Assembly: GCA_030684755.1 (NCBI GenBank)
Contig: JAUXXN010000584.1
Location: 1-5,844 of the forward strand
Source: Hydrogenophaga sp.
GTDB lineage: Bacteria; Pseudomonadota; Gammaproteobacteria; Burkholderiales; Burkholderiaceae_C
DNA length: 5,844 bases
Direction of reading: 5' to 3'
The notes under the pieces are model-generated. The model was not told the origin of the DNA and did no database searches. It worked only from the letters and a program-made list of their open reading frames with translations. The position numbers and the translations under genes are program-made. Shown here one piece after another: positions 1 through 5,016 of the stretch. How positions within the stretch are numbered: the first letter of the stretch is position 1; each line of letters begins with the position of its first letter.

Positions 1-549
1 AGCGACCGCGTGGTGGACGTGGCCGGCGAGGCCTACGACTGCGCCGTGCGCGTGGGCGATCTGAGCGACTCGTCGCTGGTCAGCGTGCGCTTGGCCGACA
101 ACCGCCGCCTGTGCGTGGCCGCGCCGCGCTACCTGCAACACCATGGGCGGCCACAAATACCGTCCGACTTGGCCCGCTTTGACTGCCTCACGCTCAGCAG
201 CGACGCCTCACAAACCCGGGGCTGGGCTTTTGCCGTACCCGGCACCGAAGGCGCCAGCGAACTGGTCCACCTGCGCCTAGGCGGCCCCTTGGACTGCTCG
301 GACGGCCAAGTGCTGCACGAATGGTGTGTGGCCGGATACGGCATTGCGTGGCGCAGCACCTGGGAGGTGGAATCCGACATTGCCGCTGGCCGCTTGGTGA
401 CTGTGCTCGACGGCTACGCCGCCCCACCCAACGGCATTTACGCCCTGTTTCCGCAGCGCAAACATCTGGCTTTGCGGGTGCGGTTGTGGATCGACTTTCT
501 CAAGCACCACTTTGGGCAGGCAGACTATTGGACCCGGGAGCAGGCCTGA
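1..549 (+). CDS. LysR-type transcriptional regulator, C-terminal effector domain (5' truncated by window edge)
   Basis: The reading frame is open from base 1 to a TGA at 547-549, giving 182 residues with no beginning. The first residues (SDRVVDVAGEAYDCAVRVGD) match the middle of the LysR substrate-binding fold, where an acidic/hydrophobic strand precedes 'VRxGDLxDSSL'. Later landmarks are RRLCVAAPRYL, the DGQVLHEW segment, GYGIAWRSTWEV and a closing LRVRLWIDFLKHHFG helix. This set is typical of the LysR subgroup that contains DmlR- and CrgA-like regulators. About 110-125 residues, including the whole winged-helix DNA-binding domain, should lie left of the window. The protein would be a cytoplasmic ligand-responsive transcription factor; neither ligand nor target can be read from this fragment. 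Its 3' end overlaps the convergent LysR gene by 50 bp. Family assignment is secure; the subgroup is inference. Confidence 0.88.
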   Translation, partial: SDRVVDVAGEAYDCAVRVGDLSDSSLVSVRLADNRRLCVAAPRYLQHHGRPQIPSDLARFDCLTLSSDASQTRGWAFAVPGTEGASELVHLRLGGPLDCSDGQVLHEWCVAGYGIAWRSTWEVESDIAAGRLVTVLDGYAAPPNGIYALFPQRKHLALRVRLWIDFLKHHFGQADYWTREQA

Positions 550-1495
550 CCGGCGCTTCGCTTGGTGTGACCAGCGTCGCCCCCGGCCAAGCTTGGGCGT
601 CGCACAGTTGAGCGGCCACCGTCAACACCAGCCGTGCCACCGCCTGCGCAGCGGTCGACAGCGGAATGTGTGGCGAGCTGCACAGGGCGAGCACCCGCTC
701 CAGAGGCGGTGACACCACCGGCGTGGCTTGAAGCAGACCGGCGTCAAGGTCTGTTTTGAGTGGCATCAGGGGCAGCAGCGTTTGCCCCAGACCCGCCAGC
801 AGCGAAGTGCGCAGGATGCTGATGGAGCTGATGTCAGTCACCGTTTTGGGTGGTGCCAGACCAACGCTTTGCGCCGCAGCCTCGATCAGCGGGCGCACGC
901 CGCGCGGGTGGGCTGGCAGGATCAGTGGTCGCGCCAGTGCCTGCCGCAGCGTGACATGCGCGCTGCGGCGTGCAGAGGCCTGGGGTGGCCCGATCAGGTA
1001 CAGGCGCTCACGCAGCATGGGTGTCCAGGCGAATTCGGACAAGGTGCCGTCGTCGAACAGCACGGCCAGCTGGATCTGGCCGGCTCGCAGTTGGGGCGTG
1101 AGGTTGCCGGTCAGCTCTTCGGTCAATTCCAGCTGTACCTTGGGCAAGGCTTGGCGCACTGCGCGCAGCAGCGGCAAGGCCAGCGCTTGCGAGACGCTGT
1201 GCGGAATGCCGAAAACCACCTTGCCGCTGGGCTCGGCGTTGCCGCTGCGTGCGCATTGCGCGGCTTCTTCGGTCTGTCTCAAGATCGATACGGCATGGGG
1301 ATAAAAACGCAGGCCTACATCGGTTAGTGCCACGCCGCGCCGCGAGCGTTGGAACAGCGAGGCCCCGAGCTCCCCTTCGAGTTGCGCCATTTGGTGGCTC
1401 AGCGCTGACTGCGCCACGAAGACCCGCTGCGCTGCACGCGAAAAGCTGCCACTGTCGGCGATGGCCAGGAAGTACTTGAGTTGGCGCAGTTCCAT
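500..1495 (-). CDS. LysR-type transcriptional regulator, Nac-like subfamily
   Basis: Complete 331-residue LysR regulator. Residues 1-60 form the winged helix-turn-helix: MELRQLKYFLAIADSGSFSR leads into AAQRVFVAQSALSHQMAQLE and LFQRSRRGVALTDVG. The effector-binding domain begins near residue 91 (GKVVFGIPHSVSQALALPLL) and runs to about 300. The order and wording (ILRQTEEA, LPLLRAVRQALP, LRAGQIQLAVLFD, SISILRTSLLAGLGQTLLP) resemble Nac, the nitrogen assimilation control protein, and relatives, but the similarity does not establish a nitrogen role. The ATG at 1495 is chosen because it yields the canonical LysR N-terminus; no strong Shine-Dalgarno precedes it. The last roughly 20 residues (Pro/Ser/Ala-rich) go beyond the usual 300-310 length and are encoded in the overlap with the convergent upstream gene. 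It lies downstream of davA on the same strand, separated by 243 bp with its own probable operator sites, so it is likely separately transcribed and autoregulated. Its target is unknown. Confidence 0.92.
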   Translation of the reverse strand: MELRQLKYFLAIADSGSFSRAAQRVFVAQSALSHQMAQLEGELGASLFQRSRRGVALTDVGLRFYPHAVSILRQTEEAAQCARSGNAEPSGKVVFGIPHSVSQALALPLLRAVRQALPKVQLELTEELTGNLTPQLRAGQIQLAVLFDDGTLSEFAWTPMLRERLYLIGPPQASARRSAHVTLRQALARPLILPAHPRGVRPLIEAAAQSVGLAPPKTVTDISSISILRTSLLAGLGQTLLPLMPLKTDLDAGLLQATPVVSPPLERVLALCSSPHIPLSTAAQAVARLVLTVAAQLCDAQAWPGATLVTPSEAPVRPAPGSNSLPAQSGA

Positions 1496-1523
1496 GGTGC
1501 AGGTCGGTTTGTGGGTGTCTTAA

Positions 1524-1542
1524 CCATCTGATTTCGAGATGG
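1524..1542 (-). promoter_or_regulatory. Candidate LysR operator 1 (T-N11-A palindrome) upstream of the Nac-like regulator
   Basis: CCATCT at 1524-1529 and AGATGG at 1537-1542 form a perfect 6-bp inverted repeat with a 7-bp spacer. The symmetric pair T1527/A1539 gives the T-N11-A signature of LysR operators, in the specific form ATC-N9-GAT. The site lies 28 bp upstream of the regulator's ATG. A -10-like CATAAT on the minus strand (1558 down to 1553) would place transcription start close to or inside the palindrome, fitting autorepression. No good -35 hexamer was found, so the promoter itself is uncertain. Confidence 0.45.
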
Positions 1543-1576
1543 GTAGTCGGTGATTATGTATTGGACAGAAGTAGAG

Positions 1577-1589
1577 TTGGAGGCTCCAA
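1577..1589. promoter_or_regulatory. Candidate LysR operator 2 (T-N11-A palindrome, TTGGAGGCTCCAA)
   Basis: The 13-bp sequence is an odd perfect palindrome (6-bp arms around one G) whose outer bases form T-N11-A. A third TTGGA half-site lies at 1561-1565, and GTATTGGA (1558-1565) is also an inverted match to TCCAATAC (1585-1592). Its centre is 50 bp from the centre of operator 1, so the pair could be recognition and activation sites of one LysR tetramer. Binding by the Nac-like regulator is inference. Confidence 0.4.
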
Positions 1590-1702
1590 TACGTGCACCC
1601 ACTCTGTTGACGACCACTCCGGGCTACCCGCCTGGAGCCCCGCGCCCATCCGGCAAGCGGTCGCAGCAGGCGCACTTCCTACCCGAGGTGCACGGCGTTG
1701 TA

Positions 1703-1718
1703 CCAGCCCACCGGCTGG
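1703..1718 (-). terminator. GC-rich hairpin downstream of davA, possible weak terminator
   Basis: CCAGCC (1703-1708) pairs perfectly with GGCTGG (1713-1718) around a 4-nt loop, starting 20 nt beyond the davA stop. On the minus strand it is not followed by a T-run (TACAAC instead), so it lacks the hallmark of an intrinsic terminator. It could be a 3' stabilising hairpin or chance in GC-rich DNA. Confidence 0.2.
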
Positions 1719-1738
1719 GTCTCTGGCAGTTTGATCGG

Positions 1739-2548
1739 TCAGCCTGTCGAGAGCGGGCCATAGAGGTCGGCTCGTCGCATGGGTCTTTGTGAATGGAGCA
1801 GGCAGTGCTGCAGCGCTGCCTTGCCCAGCTGAGCCACAAGCAAGCCTTCGTCCAAGCCAGCGAGGGACAGCGCGTGCCCGTCCGGCCCCATGGCGCAACT
1901 TTGGCCGTTATAGGTCAGGTCGCCCTCGTTGCCACAAGCGTTGGCATAGGCCACATACAAGCCGTTTTCCAGTGCCCGTGCTGGCAGCAGCACGCGCTGA
2001 ACGCTGTCGAACGGGACCATATTGGCCGTAGGCACGAGCACCGCTTCAGCGCCTTGCAGCGCCAGGCCGCGCACGGTTTCGGGAAACTCCACGTCGTAGC
2101 AAATGAGCAGGCCCAGCAGCCAGCCGCGCCAGGTGAAAACCTGCGCTGCGGTCTCGCCCGCGCTGAACTGCGCGCGGTCCATGTCACCGAACAAATGGGT
2201 CTTGCGGGTGTTCATCAAACGCACGCCATCCGGGCCGATGGCCTGGGCCGCATTGAAGGGCTTGCCGTTCGGGTTGTGCTCGGGATAGCCGTAGACCATG
2301 GCGATGCCGTGGCGCTGTGCGATGGCGGCCACGGCTTGCGCCAGCGGGCCGTCGCACGGCTGCGCCAGCGCGGCCACGCGCTCAGGGCCAATGGCGTAGC
2401 CGGTGAGCGCCATCTCGGGCGTGATGAGCAGGTCGGCCCCCTGAGCGCTGGCTTGCGCAGCGGTGGTGTCCAGTCGCTGCAGCGCGTCGGCGGTGGAGCC
2501 CGTATAGGGCGTTTGCCAGAGGGCGAGGGTCAAGGTGTCGGTTTGCAT
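1739..2548 (-). CDS. davA: 5-aminopentanamidase (delta-aminovaleramidase), nitrilase superfamily
   Basis: A 269-residue carbon-nitrogen hydrolase predicted to convert 5-aminopentanamide to 5-aminovalerate plus ammonia in the cytoplasm, the step after lysine monooxygenase. The Glu-Lys-Cys triad is visible: E45 in LLITPEMALTGYAIG, K116 in RKTHLFGDMD and C150 in GLLICYDVEFPE. VYGYPE near residue 85, LVPTANMVPFD near 171-181, YVAYANACG near 198-206 and GQSCAMGPDG near 215-224 match Pseudomonas DavA segment by segment. The length agrees with the family (about 264). I chose the ATG at 2548, which leaves a short lead before the first strand (LTLALWQ); a GTG at 2563 adds five residues (numbering here uses the ATG). 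No strong ribosome-binding site decides between them. It is the last gene of the lysE-davB-davA operon. Superfamily assignment is certain. The substrate call rests on motif resemblance and its place beside davB; another omega-amidase is the main alternative. Confidence 0.88.
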   Translation of the reverse strand: MQTDTLTLALWQTPYTGSTADALQRLDTTAAQASAQGADLLITPEMALTGYAIGPERVAALAQPCDGPLAQAVAAIAQRHGIAMVYGYPEHNPNGKPFNAAQAIGPDGVRLMNTRKTHLFGDMDRAQFSAGETAAQVFTWRGWLLGLLICYDVEFPETVRGLALQGAEAVLVPTANMVPFDSVQRVLLPARALENGLYVAYANACGNEGDLTYNGQSCAMGPDGHALSLAGLDEGLLVAQLGKAALQHCLLHSQRPMRRADLYGPLSTG

Positions 2549-2572
2549 GTCGGCATGGTGCACCTGGGGTGC

Positions 2573-4240
2573 TCAGTCGGGCAACACCACCGGCCCGATG
2601 GCTGCAAACAGCTCGCCCGGGCCCGGGTTGTCGGCTGGGCACTGGCCGCCGAGCTGGTGGACGATGCCCCACACCGCGTTCAGCGAGGTTTGCACCGCCC
2701 CTTCCACCCAGGCGGGTGTGAACGACACGTCGTCGCCCGCCAGGAAAATGCCGCGCTCAGCCGCAGGCAGCGCGTCTTGCATGAAGTGGCCGTACATGCG
2801 CTGGTTGTAGCGGTAGTGGCCGGGCAACGCGCCCTTGAAGGCACCTAGAAAGTACGGGTCAGCTTCCCAGGAGATGGTGATCGGGTCGCCCACGATGTGA
2901 CCCGCAATGTCCACCGTGGGGTAGATCTTTTTCAGTGCGTCCAGCGCCAGTTGCACGCGTTTGTGTGGCGGGTGCGGCAGCATCTTCAGCGCGTCGCTCA
3001 TCCAGGCGTAGCTCAGGCAGATCACGGCGGGTTTGTCTGGCCCGTTGTCAAACAGGTAGGTGCCCCGCGTGAGCCGGTCGGTGAGCGTCATGCTCATCGT
3101 GTCGCGGCCGGTGGCGGCGACCACGTCCTTCCAGAACGGGCGGTCCACCATCACAAAGGTTTTGCTCGACTGCATGTAGCGCGTGCGGTCCAGCGCCATC
3201 CACATTTTTTGTGAAAACAGGCTTTCATCCACCGCAATCTGCGTGGTGAGCAGCCAGGTCTGGCAGGTCACCAGCACGGCGGCGTATTCGCGCACGGCGC
3301 CCCAGGTGTCGGTGATGGCGATCTGGCCGCCCGGTGCCCGCGCAATGGCCGTGACGCCCGCACGCGTGGCGCCGCCGTGCAGGCTGGCCAGCGAGGTGCC
3401 GGGCGGCCAGTGCGTGGTGTGCTCGGGCGCATGCGCCCACAGACCCAGCGGCACCTGCTGCACGCCGCCGGTGATCAGGTGCTGGTCTTCGTCGCAGCCG
3501 GTGAGCACCACCCGCAAGATTTCCAGCATGGTGTTGGGAAAGTCCGAGTCCCAGCCGCCGGTACCAAAACCCACCTGGCCAAACACCTCGCGGTGGCGAA
3601 ACGACAGTTTTGAAAACGCTTCTGACTGAGCAATGAAATCGTAAATCGTGCGGTCGTCCCACAGCGGCACCAGCCGGTCCCACAGGGCTTTGAGGCGCGG
3701 CACGTCGCGCTCGCGCAGGGCCTGCTGCAAGTCGCCAAAACCCAGCTCGTCCAACGCCTGCGCCCACGCCTGGGCCACTTCGGAGAAGAGCGGCGGCAAA
3801 TCAGCCAGCGACCGCGCGTAGTGCGTCTGGCCTTCCAGGTCAATCACCGTGCTGCCGGCAGCGGGCGTGAGCGGGTTGGGAAACGGCTGGGTTTGCAGAC
3901 CGAGCAAGTGCACGTAGTGGTAGAACGCCGTGCTGGACGCCGGGAAGCGCATGCCGCCCAGCTCGGCCACCACGCCCTGGCCGCCTTCAAACGGCTGCGA
4001 GCGCAGCCGACCGCCCATGCGCGAGGCCTCAAAAACGACCGGCTTCAGGCCCAGCTTCATCAGCTCGTAGGCCGCCACCAGGCCGGCCATGCCCGCCCCC
4101 ACAATGGCCACCTCGGTACCATGCGCGCTGGCGGGCAGGGTGGCCAGGCCTTGTGGGTGCTTCAGCCAGTCGTCGAAGGCAAACGGGAAGTCTGGGCCGA
4201 AGACGGTGACCGGGGCGGTGGTGGTGCGGGTGGTGGTCAT
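2573..4240 (-). CDS. davB: L-lysine 2-monooxygenase, FAD-dependent amine oxidase family
   Basis: A 555-residue flavoprotein predicted to convert L-lysine plus O2 to 5-aminopentanamide, CO2 and water, opening the aminovalerate route. The start VTVFGPDFPFAFDDWLKHP is nearly identical in wording to Pseudomonas DavB. The Rossmann motif GAGMAG is at 48-53, with E71 at the end of the second strand and GGRLRS at 76-81. ELGGMRFPASSTAFYHYV follows near 93-110, and the FAD-closing segment GIFLAGDDVSFTPAWVEGA is near 497-515. C249 (TGCDEDQH) and D233 (GWDSDFPN) align by my count with Cys254 and Asp238 of the Pseudomonas sp. AIU 813 oxidase/monooxygenase; Cys254 is reported to favour monooxygenase over oxidase chemistry. 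No signal peptide is seen. The ATG at 4240 lies 4 nt after the lysE stop with no clear Shine-Dalgarno, suggesting translational coupling. The N-terminus is Thr-rich (TTTRTTTAP), a codon-repeat tail outside the conserved fold. Length is as expected (about 560). Confidence 0.95.
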   Translation of the reverse strand: MTTTRTTTAPVTVFGPDFPFAFDDWLKHPQGLATLPASAHGTEVAIVGAGMAGLVAAYELMKLGLKPVVFEASRMGGRLRSQPFEGGQGVVAELGGMRFPASSTAFYHYVHLLGLQTQPFPNPLTPAAGSTVIDLEGQTHYARSLADLPPLFSEVAQAWAQALDELGFGDLQQALRERDVPRLKALWDRLVPLWDDRTIYDFIAQSEAFSKLSFRHREVFGQVGFGTGGWDSDFPNTMLEILRVVLTGCDEDQHLITGGVQQVPLGLWAHAPEHTTHWPPGTSLASLHGGATRAGVTAIARAPGGQIAITDTWGAVREYAAVLVTCQTWLLTTQIAVDESLFSQKMWMALDRTRYMQSSKTFVMVDRPFWKDVVAATGRDTMSMTLTDRLTRGTYLFDNGPDKPAVICLSYAWMSDALKMLPHPPHKRVQLALDALKKIYPTVDIAGHIVGDPITISWEADPYFLGAFKGALPGHYRYNQRMYGHFMQDALPAAERGIFLAGDDVSFTPAWVEGAVQTSLNAVWGIVHQLGGQCPADNPGPGELFAAIGPVVLPD

Positions 4241-4244
4241 GGGC

Positions 4245-4886
4245 TTACATCAGTGTGGAGAGGAGCCAGCCGGCGGTTCCCCACATCATCAGGGCCACGG
4301 CGCCGTCCAGCACGCGCCAGATGTGCAGCGAGTTGAGCCGGCGGCCGAGCCAGAACGCCGCCGTGCCCAGCACCACGAACCACACCAGCGAACCCGTGGC
4401 TGCGCCCAGGCCAAACGAGGTGCTTCCTTGCCCGTAGGCCAGCGAGGCGGTGCCGATCAGCACGGCGGTGTCGAGCCAGGCGTGCGGGTTGAGCCACGAA
4501 AAAGCGAGCGCCGACACGATGGCCTGGCGCTGCGTGACCGGGGCTGTAGCCAGCTGGGGCTTGTCCTGGTCGTTGTTCGCCAGTGGCAGGGCTTGCGGCT
4601 TCAGGAAGCGCTGAAACGCCTGCCAGCCGTACACGCCGAGAAACAGCACGCCCGCACCGATGAGCGCCCCCAGCATCTTGTCGCTCAGGCCGCCCAGCTG
4701 GGCCAGCCCCAGCACGCCCAGGGCAATCAGCACCACGTCGGCCAGGGCACACACCGCCACCGTGAGCCACAGGTGTTGGCGCTGCAGGCCCATGCGCAGC
4801 ACATGCGCGTTTTGCGGGCCAATGGCCATGATCAGCGAGATGCTGAGCACCATGCCGGCGGTGAAGGTGGGGAAGGTCAGGACCAT
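4245..4886 (-). CDS. lysE: LysE/ArgO family basic amino acid exporter
   Basis: A 213-residue inner-membrane protein predicted to export L-lysine and/or L-arginine. Six hydrophobic segments are readable: about 5-24, 37-60, 68-90, 121-148, 157-181 and 190-212. A polar loop (about 92-119, QDKPQLATAPVTQ) lies between segments three and four. Family hallmarks are IMAIGPQNAHVLRMGL (19-34), ALADVVLIALGVLG (47-60) and FSWLNPHAWLDTAVLIG (129-145). Length fits LysE/ArgO (about 200-235). The ATG at 4886 is supported by GGAG six nt upstream (minus strand, 4896-4893). It is first in an operon with davB (4-nt gap) and is divergent from an ArgP-like regulator across 130 bp, the classic argO-argP/lysE-lysG arrangement. 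Whether lysine, arginine or also 5-aminovalerate is transported cannot be read from sequence; I use lysE because of the lysine-degrading partners. Confidence 0.93.
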   Translation of the reverse strand: MVLTFPTFTAGMVLSISLIMAIGPQNAHVLRMGLQRQHLWLTVAVCALADVVLIALGVLGLAQLGGLSDKMLGALIGAGVLFLGVYGWQAFQRFLKPQALPLANNDQDKPQLATAPVTQRQAIVSALAFSWLNPHAWLDTAVLIGTASLAYGQGSTSFGLGAATGSLVWFVVLGTAAFWLGRRLNSLHIWRVLDGAVALMMWGTAGWLLSTLM

Positions 4887-5016
4887 GGAAATCTCCGGGA
4901 GCGGGGCTGTTGGGGGTCGAATCGGGCTCGAATGACCGGCAGTGTGTTCCAGATTTCACTTAATTTAAATCAAGGTAAATTAAACTCGTATCACTCAATA
5001 AATAATTAACCAAAAC
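4887..5016. promoter_or_regulatory. Divergent lysE/argP intergenic control region with AT-rich island
   Basis: The 130 bp between the two divergent starts should hold both promoters. Bases 4951-5016 contain only 15 G/C out of 66, in sharp contrast to the surrounding coding DNA. Several weak -10-like hexamers occur (for example TTTAAT on the minus strand at 4984-4979), but none has a good -35 partner, so I do not place promoters exactly. Activator-dependent promoters often look this way, and ArgP/LysG proteins are known to activate the adjacent exporter gene from such a region. Confidence 0.75.
4960..4983. promoter_or_regulatory. Perfect 8-bp inverted repeat, candidate ArgP operator
   Basis: TTAATTTA (4960-4967) and TAAATTAA (4976-4983) are perfect reverse complements separated by 8 bp, inside the AT-rich divergent region. 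LysR-type dimers bind such interrupted palindromes; T4966-N11-A4978 fits the T-N11-A form although it is one base off the exact symmetry axis. The centre is about 45 bp upstream of the argP ATG and about 85 bp upstream of the lysE ATG. AT-richness raises the chance of accidental palindromes, so binding is inferred from position. Confidence 0.5.

Noticed and set aside
1603..1640. TTGACG on the plus strand as a -35 element
   Set aside because: No acceptable -10 hexamer follows at 16-18 bp and there is no plus-strand gene downstream.
1550..1792. Possible 80-residue plus-strand gene starting with GTG in the gap after davA
   Set aside because: It has no recognisable motif, no clear ribosome-binding site, and its second part is antisense to davA; the candidate LysR operator 2 lies inside it.
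1554..1898. 114-codon minus-strand frame in the davA-LysR gap, considered as a gene remnant
   Set aside because: Most of its beginning is out of frame within davA, and the part in the gap resembles no family I know.
1793..2848. 351-codon open frame on the plus strand across the davA/davB junction
   Set aside because: It is antisense to two well-supported enzymes, matches no family, and its His/Gln/Arg/Gly-rich composition is typical of an opposite-strand shadow of GC-rich coding DNA.
4206..4240. GGT-rich trinucleotide run, considered as a microsatellite
   Set aside because: It simply encodes the Thr-rich N-terminus of DavB (ACC codons on the minus strand) and is interrupted and short.
4237..4959. 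240-codon minus-strand frame overlapping lysE
   Set aside because: It is in a different frame from lysE, lacks membrane segments, and the lysE frame has family motifs and a ribosome-binding site.
4089..5009. 306-codon open frame on the plus strand over davB's start, lysE and the promoter region
   Set aside because: It is antisense to the recognisable LysE exporter, has no domain signature, and is rich in Arg, Gln and His like the other shadows.
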